A stretch of DNA of 64,000 nucleotides from Massilia sp. NR 4-1. GTDB taxonomy: Bacteria; Pseudomonadota; Gammaproteobacteria; Burkholderiales; Burkholderiaceae_D. The position numbers and the translations under genes are program-made. The stretch spans positions 1,736,001 to 1,800,000 of the forward strand of contig NZ_CP012201.1 of NCBI RefSeq assembly GCF_001191005.1, given 5' to 3'. A model generated the notes under the pieces. It had not been told where the DNA came from and searched no databases. It saw only the letters and a program-made list of their open reading frames with translations. Positions 48,289 to 56,792 of this stretch are shown here, piece after piece. The stretch's first letter is position 1; every line of letters starts with the position of its first letter.

Positions 48289-48707
48289 GGTTGGCCTCCA
48301 ATTTCCAGGGTGCGCGCCGCCATGGCGCGCGCCGCGCTCATGGCCGCCACATTCGCCTCGTAGGCGCGCAGCGCCGTGTTCAGATTGATCATTTCCTCGG
48401 TATGGTTGACGGCCGGGTAAGCCACCATGCCCTGCGCATCGGCGTAGGGATGGCCCGGCTCATGCACCATGCGCGGCGGCGCCGCCTGCGGCGCCAGCGC
48501 CACCACCTCGACGCCGCCCAGCAGGCGGCCGAAGGCGCCGCTGCCGGCGGCGCTGGCCTGGGCGATCACCCGCATCGGGCGGTAGGTTTGGGCCGCGTTC
48601 GGGCCGGCGCTGTGCATATTGGCCAGATTGGCCGCCGTCACGCTCTGGCGCAGTTTTTCCAGCGCCATGCCGCTCGCGCTGATCTGGAAGGCTGCGTTAT
48701 AGTCCAT
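48285..48707 (-). CDS. flgC: Proximal rod protein FlgC
   Basis: 140 aa, usual length. The N-terminal rod motif is KLRQSVTAANLANMHSAGPN and the C-terminal one is YPAVNHTEEMINLNTALRAY with EANVAAMSAARAMA. FlgC polymerises in the proximal rod with FlgB and FlgF. The start overlaps the flgB stop by 1 nt. Confidence 0.95.
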   Translation of the reverse strand: MDYNAAFQISASGMALEKLRQSVTAANLANMHSAGPNAAQTYRPMRVIAQASAAGSGAFGRLLGGVEVVALAPQAAPPRMVHEPGHPYADAQGMVAYPAVNHTEEMINLNTALRAYEANVAAMSAARAMAARTLEIGGQP

Positions 48708-49081
48708 CAGCGTTTGCCCTCGCTGATGGCCACGCTCATCACCGACATATGCTTGTTCAGCGCTTTCAGCAGGGCTTGATGGTGCAGGGTGTTTTCCGAC
48801 AGCGCCGCCATTTCCTGGTCCAGGGCCACGGCTTCGCCGGGCTGGCCCTGCAACGCGAAGACGGGACGGAATTGCGCGCTCATGGCCGGCGCCGGCGTCT
48901 GGCCGGCGCGCAGCGCTTCGCGCAGCTCGCCCAGGCGGCTTTCGAAACTGACGCCGACGCGCTGGTAGCCGGGCGTGCCGGCATTGGCGATATTGCGGGC
49001 AATCGCTTGCTGCCGCATGCTGGTGGCATCGAGCGCCAGGCTGAGCAGACCCACGGTACTGCTTTCGATAATGGAAACCAC
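48707..49081 (-). CDS. flgB: Proximal rod protein FlgB
   Basis: 124 aa with the rod motif MRQQAIARNIANAGTPGYQR and the C-terminal helix LDQEMAALSENTLHHQALLK. It forms the first rod layer. The GTG at 49081 follows AGGGAG by about 5 nt; no in-frame ATG gives a better start. flgI ends 30 nt upstream. Confidence 0.94.
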   Translation of the reverse strand: MVSIIESSTVGLLSLALDATSMRQQAIARNIANAGTPGYQRVGVSFESRLGELREALRAGQTPAPAMSAQFRPVFALQGQPGEAVALDQEMAALSENTLHHQALLKALNKHMSVMSVAISEGKR

Positions 49082-49111
49082 GTTACTCCCTATGAATGAG
49101 GCCGCCGGTGC

Positions 49112-50230
49112 TTACTGCACCACGAGATCGGCATGCAAGGCGCCCGCCGCCTTGACGGCGCGCAGGATGGAAATGATGTCGCGCGTATTGGTCTTGATCC
49201 GCGCCAGCGACTGCACCAGGTCGGCCACGGTATTGCCGTTGGCGGCGACAAAGCCGGCTTCGCCGCGCTCGTCGACCTCGACCCGGCTGTTCGACACCAT
49301 GGCGGTGCGGATGCCCTCGCCGCCATGGCTGACCAGCAGCGGCTGGGACACCGTGTTATCGGTCAGGATGCTGACCTTGAGCTCGCCGTGCGAGACGGCC
49401 ACGCGCGCAATGCGCACATCGCCGCCGGCCACCACCACGCCGGTGCGTTCGTTGATCACCACGCGCGCGCGGCGGTCCGGCGTCACCGTGACGTTTTCCA
49501 CCGCCATCAGGAAATCGCTGAGGCGAGCGCGCTTGGCGTCCGGGATGCGGATCTCGATGCCGGCGGCGTCGGCGGCCTGCGCCAGCTGGCTGCCCAGGCT
49601 GGCGTTGATGGCGGCCGCCACCCGGCTGGCGGTGGTGTAATCCGGTTCGCTCAGCACGAAGGTCACGCTGCCGCGGCCCTGGGTCACATCGTTGACGATG
49701 CCCTGCTCCACCGTGGCGCCGGCCGGAATCGAGGCCACGGTCGGATGGTTCTTCTGCTGCACATTGCCGTTCATATCGTACTTGTAGCCGCCGACCGAGA
49801 CCGGCCCCTGGGCCAGCGCGTAAATGCGGCCATCGGCCGCCTTCAGCGGCGCCAGGATCAGGGTGCCGCCCACCAGGCTGCGCGCATCGCCGATCGAGGT
49901 GATGGTGACGTCCATGCTGTCGCCGGCGCGGGCGAAGGGGCTCAGGCTGGCCGTGACCATGACGGCCGCCACGTTGCGGCTTTGCACATCGTCGGCCACC
50001 ACCGTCATATCGAAGCGCGACAGCATGTTCGCGATCGATTGCCGCGTCGCCTTGTTGCGCGCGCTGTCGCCGGTGCCGGCCAGGCCCGTCACCAGGCCAT
50101 AGCCGGTCAGCGCGTTTTCGCGCCAGCCCGAAATCTTGCCCAGATCCTTGATGCGGATCGCATCGTTGAGCGCGGCCTGGCAACAGCCGGCCGCCGCCAG
50201 CAAGGCAATACAAAACAGCTTACGCATCAT
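49112..50230 (-). CDS. flgI: P-ring protein FlgI
   Basis: 372 aa from the first of two adjacent ATGs (50230 and 50227); the ORF extension upstream overlaps flgH and is unlikely. It has a signal peptide (MRKLFCIALLAAAGCCQA). Mature protein features: RIKDLGKISGWRENALTGYG and LVTGLAGTGDSARNKATRQS. FlgI makes the periplasmic P ring around the rod. Its presence means the structure is built for a Gram-negative cell wall and outer membrane. The Shine-Dalgarno sequence is weak (GGACTG). Confidence 0.95.
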   Translation of the reverse strand: MMRKLFCIALLAAAGCCQAALNDAIRIKDLGKISGWRENALTGYGLVTGLAGTGDSARNKATRQSIANMLSRFDMTVVADDVQSRNVAAVMVTASLSPFARAGDSMDVTITSIGDARSLVGGTLILAPLKAADGRIYALAQGPVSVGGYKYDMNGNVQQKNHPTVASIPAGATVEQGIVNDVTQGRGSVTFVLSEPDYTTASRVAAAINASLGSQLAQAADAAGIEIRIPDAKRARLSDFLMAVENVTVTPDRRARVVINERTGVVVAGGDVRIARVAVSHGELKVSILTDNTVSQPLLVSHGGEGIRTAMVSNSRVEVDERGEAGFVAANGNTVADLVQSLARIKTNTRDIISILRAVKAAGALHADLVVQ

Positions 50231-50232
50231 GA

Positions 50233-50826
50233 TTACAGTCCAAACAAGGTAAGAAAACGCTGCCACCAGCCGGGGCGCTGCATATCGGCCAGGTCGCCCT
50301 GGCCGGCATAGCTGATCTTGGCGTCGGCGATGCGGGTCGACAGCACCACGTTGGCATCCGACACGTCCTGCGGCCGGATGCGGCCTTCCAGGCGGATCTG
50401 CTGTTTTTCGTTGTTCACTTCGAGCAGCTGCTCGCCGCCCACCAGCAGGTCGCCGCGCTCGTCGATGGCGCGGATGCTGACGGTCAGCTGGGCCAGCACG
50501 CGGCCTTCGCGCACGGTGCGGCCGCGTCCATCGAGCTGGTTATGGCTCTTGGCATGGGCCGCCAGCTCATGGTTCTTGCCCTGGTTGGCGCGCGCATCGA
50601 GGCCGAAGCCGACACCGCCATCGCGCCCGGCGCTGGTGTTGGCGGCCGTGCTGGCGCTGGAATTTTCGTACACCATCACCGTGATCAGGTCGCCCACCCG
50701 GCGCGGCCGCAAATCGGACGTCAAGGGCTGGTAACTGCCGGCCTGGTACAGGCTGGTCGCCTGCGCCGGGGCGCCCAGAACGCCGGCCAGCAGCAGGCCC
50801 CAATATATAGATTTCATCTTCCGCAT
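50233..50826 (-). CDS. flgH: L-ring protein FlgH without lipobox cysteine
   Basis: 197 aa from ATG 50826, with GGAAGG/TAGGA upstream; an ATG three codons later is possible. The FlgH core is clear (RPRRVGDLITVMVYENSSAS, then GRIRPQDVSDANVVLSTRIA). It forms the outer-membrane L ring. FlgH is normally a lipoprotein; here the signal peptide ends GVLGAPAQATSLY with no Cys at or near the cleavage site, so it is probably cut by signal peptidase I and not lipidated. Confidence 0.94.
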   Translation of the reverse strand: MRKMKSIYWGLLLAGVLGAPAQATSLYQAGSYQPLTSDLRPRRVGDLITVMVYENSSASTAANTSAGRDGGVGFGLDARANQGKNHELAAHAKSHNQLDGRGRTVREGRVLAQLTVSIRAIDERGDLLVGGEQLLEVNNEKQQIRLEGRIRPQDVSDANVVLSTRIADAKISYAGQGDLADMQRPGWWQRFLTLFGL

Positions 50827-50828
50827 TC

Positions 50829-51815
50829 CTACCTTCCATCCACTGTGACGACGCCGGCCGCTACCACGCGGGCCGCCAGCGTTTCCCCGCCCTGTTCCAG
50901 GCGCACCTGCACCATCTGGCCGGCCGCGCCGGGCGCCAGCGCATACGCCACGGTTTCCACCTGCACGCCGGCGCCGCCGGCCAGCAGGCGCAACCGGTCG
51001 CCGCGCAACACCATACCGGCCGGCGCCAGCATCGGCCTTGCCAATACCTGCCCCTGCGCCAGCGGCTTGAGCAGGCGCACCGCGCCGGCCATATCGGCCG
51101 CCGCCGCCGGTTCGGCCGGCAAGCCCGCCAGATCCTGCAGGGCAAAGGCGAAATCCGCCGCCTGCAGCGCGGCGCCCGCGCCCAGGTCGCGCTGGGCCAC
51201 CAGCACCCGGCGCTGGGCCGAGACATTCAGGGCCACCACGCTGGAGCGGTACAGCGCGCCATCCAGCAGGATGTCGATCCATATGGCGGCATGCGGCCGC
51301 AAGGGGCTGTCCGGCACTGCGCGCACGCGCAGCTCCAGCTGCCCGGCGGCCGGCACCGCCACGTCGGCCTGCGCGCCGGCCGGCACGATGTCCAGCACGG
51401 CATACGCGGCGCCGTGGCGCTCCTGCAAATGGCGGCGGGCCAGCGCCGTCAGCTGCGCACCCTCGATACTGCGGCTGGCGATGCGCAGGCCGATGCTGGC
51501 GGCGCCCTGCCATTCGATGCGCTGTCCCAGCGCCACGGGCTGGCTGCGCAGCGCGTTTTCCAATTCGGCGCGGCTGCGTCTTTCCAGCTGTCCCGCCAAG
51601 GGCGCCGCCCCCATGGGCAGTGCCGCCAGCGCCTGGCGCAAGGCGGCATCGGCCGTGTCGATCTCGGCCAGTTCGGCCAGGCGGATTTTCGGGCCGGCCA
51701 GCGTGGCCTCCTCGCGCAGGCGCAAAACAATACTGCCCGCCCAAACATCGGCAGGCAGCATCAGACAAAATGCCGCCAACAGGCGGCAAAACGCGAACAG
51801 GCCCCGGCGCAGCAA
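50829..51815 (-). CDS. flgA: P-ring assembly chaperone FlgA
   Basis: 328 aa. The signal peptide is LLRRGLFAFCRLLAAFCLML with cleavage near VWA-GS. The C-terminal half has the SAF-type domain of FlgA (QRRVLVAQRDLGAGAALQAA, then VRLLKPLAQGQVLARPML). FlgA is a periplasmic chaperone for FlgI. The start is a TTG at 51815; it is the only start that keeps the whole signal peptide, but its ribosome binding site is weak. Confidence 0.88.
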   Translation of the reverse strand: MLRRGLFAFCRLLAAFCLMLPADVWAGSIVLRLREEATLAGPKIRLAELAEIDTADAALRQALAALPMGAAPLAGQLERRSRAELENALRSQPVALGQRIEWQGAASIGLRIASRSIEGAQLTALARRHLQERHGAAYAVLDIVPAGAQADVAVPAAGQLELRVRAVPDSPLRPHAAIWIDILLDGALYRSSVVALNVSAQRRVLVAQRDLGAGAALQAADFAFALQDLAGLPAEPAAAADMAGAVRLLKPLAQGQVLARPMLAPAGMVLRGDRLRLLAGGAGVQVETVAYALAPGAAGQMVQVRLEQGGETLAARVVAAGVVTVDGR

Positions 51816-51826
51816 GATGGCGCCGC

Positions 51827-52606
51827 TTATTTACGCAGGTTGTTGCTCATGGCAAGCAATTCGTCCGAGGCTTGAATCACCTTGACATTGCTCTCATAGG
51901 CGCGCTGCGCCGCCATCAAGTCCACCATCTCTTCGATCAGCTTGACGTTGGACGATTCGAGATAGCCCTGGGCCAGCGTACCCAGGCCATCTTCGCCCGG
52001 CCGGCCGCTGGTGGCTTCGCCCGAGCGTTCGCTGGGGCGGTACAGGTTGCCGCCCACAGGCTGCAGGCCGCTGGTATCGGCAAAGCGCAGCAGCTCGATG
52101 CGGCCGACCTCGACGGCCTCGCGCTGGTCGCGGCTGCGCGCCAGCACGCGGCCATCGGCGGCAATGCTCAGGTCCTTCATGTCCAGGCCGACATGGATGC
52201 CCGGCTTCAGCACATGGCCTTCGGCCGTCGCCAGGAAGCCGTCCTTGTCCACGCTCAGCGCGCCGCCGCGGCTATAGGCGGTGGCGCCGTCGGCGCCGGT
52301 GACTTCGATCAAGCCTTCGCCCTGGATCGCCAGATCCAGCTGGCCATCGGTCTTCTTCAAATCGCCTGCGCCAAAGACCTTCATCAGCGCGGCGGCCGAC
52401 ACGCCGCTGCCCTGCCACATGCTCTGGCCCGTCACGCCGTCCGGCGCCGCCGCGCGGCCGATGCCGCGATAGACCATGTCCTCGAAGCTGACTTTGCCCT
52501 TCTTGAAGCCTGGCGTGTTCACATTCGCCAGATTGTTGGCAATGGTGTCCACGCTTTTCTGCTGCGCCTGCATGCCGGTGGCGGCGATGTACAGCGAATC
52601 ATTCAT
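51827..52606 (-). CDS. flgG: Distal rod protein FlgG
   Basis: 259 aa, usual length (about 260). N-terminal motif: LYIAATGMQAQQKSVDTIAN followed by NLANVNTPGFKKGKVSFED. C-terminal motif: GYLESSNVKLIEEMVDLMAA then QRAYESNVKVIQASDELL. It forms the distal rod. The ATG at 52606 lies 2 nt after the flgF stop; the frame upstream is flgF sequence in another phase. Confidence 0.95.
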   Translation of the reverse strand: MNDSLYIAATGMQAQQKSVDTIANNLANVNTPGFKKGKVSFEDMVYRGIGRAAAPDGVTGQSMWQGSGVSAAALMKVFGAGDLKKTDGQLDLAIQGEGLIEVTGADGATAYSRGGALSVDKDGFLATAEGHVLKPGIHVGLDMKDLSIAADGRVLARSRDQREAVEVGRIELLRFADTSGLQPVGGNLYRPSERSGEATSGRPGEDGLGTLAQGYLESSNVKLIEEMVDLMAAQRAYESNVKVIQASDELLAMSNNLRK

Positions 52607-52608
52607 CG

Positions 52609-53340
52609 TTAAAACTCTCCCAGTTTCCTGATGGTTTTTTCCAGATTGTCGTCGTAACCCTGGATGACTTTTGCCAGCGCCTCGAAATGGCGCACCGTTT
52701 CGGTCAGCGCCACCATCTCCTGCGCGGAGTTGACATTGGAGTTTTCCTGGTGCGCTATGCGGACGCGGGCCGTGCCGGCCACATCGAGCGTGCGCGCCGC
52801 CCCTTGGGCGTACATGCCGCCGCCGGCCGGCTCCAGCGCGCCCGGATTCTCGAAGCGCACCAGCTTCAGCCGTCCGGCCACGGCGCCGCGCTGCCATACC
52901 TCGCCATTGGCGTCGACGCGGAAATCCTCGCCCGCCAGCACGATTTCGCCGCCCATGCCGAGCACGGGCAAACCCTGGCTGCCGACCAGGCGGCCCTGCG
53001 CATCCACCCGCAAGCCACCCTGGCGGGTGTAACGCAGGCCCTCGGGCGTGGCGAGTTCCAGATACGCATCGCCCTCGATCGCGATATCGTGCGGATTGCC
53101 CGTCGGACGCAAGGTCCCTGCGGCCGGATCGATGACAAAGGAAGAGGAAACCGGGGAAGATGGCGCGGCAGCAAGCCCTTGCTCCATTTGCAAGGCAAAA
53201 GCTTGCGTTACGAGCAATTGTTTTTTATAGCCTGGGGTGATGGCGTTCGCCAGATTCTGACTGACAGCCTTGAGTTTGAGCACATCTTTCTGCATTCCAT
53301 CCGCAGCAATGGCCATGGCATCAACGGTATAAATACTCAC
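52609..53340 (-). CDS. flgF: Proximal rod protein FlgF
   Basis: 243 aa with the rod N-terminus (LKLKAVSQNLANAITPGYKK) and C-terminus (NSNVNSAQEMVALTETVRHF). FlgF sits between the FlgBC layer and FlgG. It is the first gene of the about 22-kb operon. The start is a GTG at 53340 after a T-rich leader with no recognisable Shine-Dalgarno sequence, so expression of the operon may begin inefficiently or with a leaderless-like mRNA. Confidence 0.9.
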   Translation of the reverse strand: MSIYTVDAMAIAADGMQKDVLKLKAVSQNLANAITPGYKKQLLVTQAFALQMEQGLAAAPSSPVSSSFVIDPAAGTLRPTGNPHDIAIEGDAYLELATPEGLRYTRQGGLRVDAQGRLVGSQGLPVLGMGGEIVLAGEDFRVDANGEVWQRGAVAGRLKLVRFENPGALEPAGGGMYAQGAARTLDVAGTARVRIAHQENSNVNSAQEMVALTETVRHFEALAKVIQGYDDNLEKTIRKLGEF

Positions 53341-53357
53341 AAAAAATCACACAAGTC

Positions 53358-53394
53358 AATTTAAAATGTACAGAATTACAAGTTATTTTGTAAA
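53358..53394 (-). promoter_or_regulatory. Possible sigma-70-type promoter of the flagellar operon
   Basis: On the minus strand TTTACA (53394-53389) and TACATT (53370-53365) are 18 nt apart in an AT-rich region immediately upstream of flgF. The match to the -35 box is good and to the -10 box only moderate. No clear sigma-54 or sigma-28 box was found. Transcription from here would leave a leader of about 20 nt. Confidence 0.25.
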
Positions 53395-53516
53395 TTGGTT
53401 GTTACATACTAACACAATAGTTACAACGTTTTGTACTCCCCGGAAAGAATTATTTGCAAATTGATTACTGACAATATTAAGAAACGCCTAAGGTTCAACG
53501 TGGTAGGGCAATGAGA

Positions 53517-54218
53517 ATTTGCTGCGACGCATCCCAGCGCCGGGCCGCGCGGTCGAGCTGGAAAACGGTGAAGGGAACCGGGCCGACGATGTCGCCGCGC
53601 GCGTCCCAGTCGATGTCGGCGTAGGCGCCGCTGTAGTCGATGTCGCGGCCCTGCTTGACGGCGGCTGGCGGCGATGTCGGCGGCGAGAATGCCGTTCAGG
53701 ATCACGTCCGGTTTCGCCTCGAAGACCTGTTTCAGATAGGCGTCGAAGCCGCTTTTCAGGCCGAAGGGAATGGCGACGGTACGCACCACCTGCCCGCCCA
53801 GGTCCTGAAACGCGGGCGTGAACAGGCTGTTCAAGCCGGCGCCGAAAGCGTCGCCTTCGTTGACCACCACCACCGCGCGCCGCTTGCCCGCATCGAAAGC
53901 CACTTTCGCCAGCACGGGCGTGGCGTCCACGTCGGATACGCCGATGCGGTAGACCAGATCGTCGTCGGCCACCGTGCTCAGTGTGGGCGAGGAGCTCGAT
54001 TCGGTCAGTATCGGCACGCCTTTGGCGCGCGCCAGCGGCAGCAGGTTCAGGACGCGGGTCGAGGTCGAAACGTTCAGGATCTGCACGCCGGCGTCCAGCA
54101 GTTGCTGGCCCATGGTCTGCGCTTCGTCGTTATCGCGCGCCACCAGGGCGATGGCGTTCAAGCGCTTGCCGAGCACCCCGCCTGCCTCGTTGATCTGGCG
54201 CGCGGCCAGCAGCGGCAC
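53517..54218 (-). pseudogene. Degenerate copy of the substrate-binding protein gene at 56793-58109
   Basis: Nearly identical in blocks to the intact gene. It lacks the signal peptide and the first about 70 codons. It also carries an internal deletion of about 0.4 kb, seen by comparing the joint near 53667 with 56960-57355 of the intact copy; this puts the remaining 3' part out of frame (ADIAASRRQAGPRHR). The block still reads ARQINEAGGVLGKRLNAIAL and ILTESSSSPTLSTVADDDLV. It is part of a segmental duplication with the following entry. Confidence 0.9.
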
Positions 54219-54510
54219 GGTGCGGCGGCGCGCTAGAAGCGGTATTCGTATTGGATGGCATAGCGGCGTCCCAGCGAAGGATGGTCAATGCCGCCGACGT
54301 CCGGATCGACGTAGCGGCTGTTCCAGAGATCGCGCACTTGCAGGCGCCGATAGGAATGCAGATTCAGATTCCTGCACGCGCTCAGCGTGGTGTCCCAGTA
54401 GCCGCCCAGGTGGTAGTCCTGGTTCGCCAACAGCACATTGGCGGTGGCGGCGGGACGCGACCCCACATAACGGTTGTCGGCGCTGAGTACAACTGCTGGC
54501 CGAACAGGCT
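54219..54510 (-). pseudogene. Degenerate copy of the 3' end of the TonB-dependent receptor gene
   Basis: About 0.29 kb matching 58080-58350. It encodes only the last about 90 residues of the receptor, including ANVLLANQDYHLGGYWDTTL and the C-terminal beta-strand ending QYEYRF. Several substitutions (for example CRNLNLHSYR versus RWNLSLHSHL) show that it has drifted. At about 54510 the homology stops at a joint with ABC exporter sequence. Confidence 0.88.
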
Positions 54511-54942
54511 CGCTTCTACGACGTGGCTGAAGGTGCGGCTCTGCTGGACGGCAAAGACATCCGCTCCTTCTCCGTCTCCGACTACCGCCGCAATATCGGC
54601 CTGGTGCTGCCGGCCCCCTCCCTTTTCTTCGGCCCCACCGCCGAGAACATCGCCTACGGCAAGCCGGATCCCACGCGCGCCGAAATTATTGCCGCCGCCC
54701 GTGCCGCCCACGCCCGCGAATATCAGCCGCATCATCAACGTGACCAGCTTCGCCACGCCCTGCACCTGGGCCGTGGCCACCGATCGCGGCGAAACCCACT
54801 TCGTGCTGCGCGGCGAGGAGGACATCCACCGCTCGGCCGCGATGCGCTGTTGGTTTCGGACAGGCACGGCATCCGCTTCCTGATCCGCAACCAGTAGGAG
54901 CTGGACCGGCATAGCAAGAAGATTCTGGACCGTTTCCTATAA
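54505..54942 (+). pseudogene. Fused fragments of an ABC exporter ATPase and a DUF1854 protein
   Basis: From about 54505 the + strand reads RFYDVAEGAALLDGKDIRSF and then NIGLVLPAPSLFFGPTAENI. This is an ABC exporter nucleotide-binding domain after Walker A, with QEPFLF-type residues altered. Near 54725 it joins SRIINVTSFATPCTWAVATD and RGETHFVLRGEEDIH, which look like a DUF1854 protein. After a frameshift near 54833 comes LLVSDRHGIRFLIRN, and a stop lies at 54942. These two families occur together in the ABC transporter/DUF1854 pair linked to cyanophycin metabolism in related bacteria. The fragment has no start, no Walker A and frame breaks. Confidence 0.75.
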
Positions 54943-54983
54943 GATTCACCACGCCTACTTCGTAGGCGGGACCTTCAACGTTA

Positions 54984-55018
54984 CACATCCTTATCCTCTA
55001 TCGCAGGGATAAGATGTG
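54984..55018. other. Imperfect inverted repeat
   Basis: CACATCCTTATCC (54984-54996) pairs with GGATAAGATGTG (55007-55018), with one bulged C and a 10-nt loop. There is no T run after it on either strand, so it is not a standard terminator. It is the only structure seen in 54943-55243, which otherwise holds no gene. Confidence 0.35.
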
Positions 55019-55243
55019 CCAGTGCACGCATATAAATAAAGGCAGGGCGATAGATACGCCCACCAGGCACAGGGAATTTCCATAAGCTTCAGATCGTTTC
55101 AATAACTGCGATCTCGGCACTGACATCGCCCTGTGCAATTTTCATAGTTAAAAATTATGGCATAACTCTTTTCGTAACACTCCGTCTCGACCTAGATGCT
55201 GACATGCAGTTCTTTGGCTGTCAGAATACAGACCAAGCGATTC

Positions 55244-55753
55244 TTAGTTATATTGAGGGGGCGTGAGATTTGCACGGAAAAATTGCGCCGTATCCATGTC
55301 ATCAGTTAAAACCGTTCGCCAAGTCTTACCATTTCGAATCACCCATTGAGCAGCATACAAGCCTCCGGCTTCCCCAAAAACACCTCGAAATGCGCAATTA
55401 TTGGGGTCATAGCAAAATCCACCAAATTGCGTGACAAACCCATTTTCGGTAATCTGAGGATCAAACATTCCAGTTGTATCTAGGTCGTATTTTTTTTCAC
55501 CAACCTGAACCACCAATCTTAAAAGCTGGGTTTGAGGCATTCCAGTCGGCGCCACAACAACTGCACCATCGATCTCGCAATTTTTATTCTTTTCGGCACA
55601 ACCCTTAAGTTGGTGTTGTTTCGACACAAAAGATTTTTCAATCGCTTGAATTTTTACTCCACCCTGCAGTGTAATTGTTAGCTCACCAGCTCTAACTATT
55701 ATGTGACACATAAGGAAAATCAAAGAAACAAGAAGAGACAACAATATTTTCAT
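55244..55753 (-). CDS. Putative periplasmic immunity protein for the Tlde1-like effector
   Basis: 169 aa from the ATG at 55753, with GGGG 6 nt upstream; a TTG four codons earlier is less likely. A signal peptide (MKILLSLLVSLIFLMCHIIV, cleavage near RA-GE) would send it to the periplasm. Mature Cys residues (in LKGCAEKNKNCEID and GGFCYDPNNCAFRG) could form disulfides. It follows a peptidoglycan-targeting effector, whose immunity proteins are periplasmic, which fits. No family is recognised from sequence alone; the role is inferred. It is AT-richer than the flanking genes. Confidence 0.65.
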   Translation of the reverse strand: MKILLSLLVSLIFLMCHIIVRAGELTITLQGGVKIQAIEKSFVSKQHQLKGCAEKNKNCEIDGAVVVAPTGMPQTQLLRLVVQVGEKKYDLDTTGMFDPQITENGFVTQFGGFCYDPNNCAFRGVFGEAGGLYAAQWVIRNGKTWRTVLTDDMDTAQFFRANLTPPQYN

Positions 55754-55776
55754 AAAATACCCCAATATAAATCAAA

Positions 55777-55791
55777 CCCCGCATTGCGGGG
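55777..55791 (-). terminator. Hairpin between effector and immunity gene
   Basis: CCCCGC (55777-55782) and GCGGGG (55786-55791) form a perfect 6-bp GC stem with a 3-nt loop. On the minus strand it is followed by TTTGATTT. It lies 9 nt after the effector stop and 23 nt before the immunity start. It may terminate or attenuate transcription between the two genes. Confidence 0.5.
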
Positions 55792-55799
55792 AGAAAAAA

Positions 55800-56501
55800 T
55801 TACGGCGTCACATAAAGCGTTTTTATGCCACTATTAATAATACTTTGGCGCGCACCTTTATCCAAAATTATACACCCCTCTGAGGCCGTATTATTTTGAG
55901 ATTTATTATCGCCATGAATTAAGAACCCGTTACGACCGAACATTTGGTTTTCGCTATCTGGAGACAGTGAGATAGTTAGAGGGCCTTTGTGATTATTAGT
56001 ATCTGTTAGCTGATACTCGCCAACTGGAAGTGGTCCTTTATTTTTTAGATTTTGGGAATTTGGATCATTGTAATGGTCCTTGTCACCAGAATACCCAGTT
56101 CCAATCTCGCGCTCAACACCGTTTTCTACAGCTGACAGTTTCCCACTACTTTGATCGTAGACAAGATATTTATCAACTGGTTGACTATCATGGTTATGAG
56201 ATGCCGTACCCGATGTTGGCATTCCACTATCTACTCCGCTGTATCCGTCAAAGATATCATTGGTATTGCTATAGCTTCCGTAATCTCCAAAGTACTCACT
56301 ACTATCTGACCAGAAAGTACTATCAACGCCATAGTCACGAAGATAATCCCAATCCTCCCACATTGGCTTTAAAGGATCATATATGGAATCAGTGCTAGGA
56401 GGTGCAACCGGCGCATTTGCAGAATAACTAATAGGCAGATTAGTACTAAAACTAACAGGCAAGACAGCTTCCGGGTGGAACTCAAAATCAGTAATTTGCA
56501 T
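55800..56501 (-). CDS. DUF2778/Tlde1-like L,D-transpeptidase-type effector
   Basis: 233 aa from the ATG at 56501 with GGAGAG about 6 nt upstream. The C-terminal half fits the DUF2778 (Tlde1) family: NDPNSQNLKNKGPLPVGEYQ (145-164), FGRNGFLIHGDNK with H196-G197-D198, and ASEGCII with S207 and C210, matching the catalytic His and S-x-G-C of L,D-transpeptidase folds. Tlde1 effectors are delivered to the periplasm by type VI secretion and alter peptidoglycan tetrapeptides. The N-terminal about 110 residues are low-complexity (Ser/Tyr/Asp/Pro) with no signal peptide and may be for delivery. No secretion-system genes of type VI lie in the window. The next gene is its likely immunity gene. Confidence 0.82.
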   Translation of the reverse strand: MQITDFEFHPEAVLPVSFSTNLPISYSANAPVAPPSTDSIYDPLKPMWEDWDYLRDYGVDSTFWSDSSEYFGDYGSYSNTNDIFDGYSGVDSGMPTSGTASHNHDSQPVDKYLVYDQSSGKLSAVENGVEREIGTGYSGDKDHYNDPNSQNLKNKGPLPVGEYQLTDTNNHKGPLTISLSPDSENQMFGRNGFLIHGDNKSQNNTASEGCIILDKGARQSIINSGIKTLYVTP

Positions 56502-56792
56502 CAGGCTCTCCAAGTGTAAGATTATCGAAGACCTACTTAAATTTCTTTAATGCAGTGCAATGTTAATTTATTTGCACAACAACAAACTAACAAAAAGTAA
56601 CAGATGAAAAAAACAACACTATCGATCTTGAATTGAGCTCATCTGATGGACTTCACTTACAGATCCTTCACCTGGCTCATCCCTTCATATAAAGACAGGG
56701 CTTATAAAACTGCTTAAGAGAGGAGCACGAGATGTTGGTATGCCCGCGCTCAACATGCGACCTCAACAATCAATACCTCAGATGCCAATCAA
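56502..56792. other. AT-rich intergenic region upstream of the effector gene
   Basis: About 290 nt with no supported gene. It is much more AT-rich than the flanks near the effector and must hold the effector promoter, but I cannot pick out convincing -35/-10 boxes. It ends at the stop of the substrate-binding protein gene, which reads away from it on its 3' side. Confidence 0.4.

Noticed and set aside
30974..53340. A non-flagellar type III injectisome
   Set aside because: FlgB, FlgC, FlgF, FlgG, FlgI, FlgH, FlgD and FlgE are clearly flagellar rod, ring and hook proteins; no secretin, needle or translocon gene is present.
53421..54218. Functional 265-aa binding protein
   Set aside because: It lacks the signal peptide, has an internal deletion and is out of frame for its last third compared with the intact copy.
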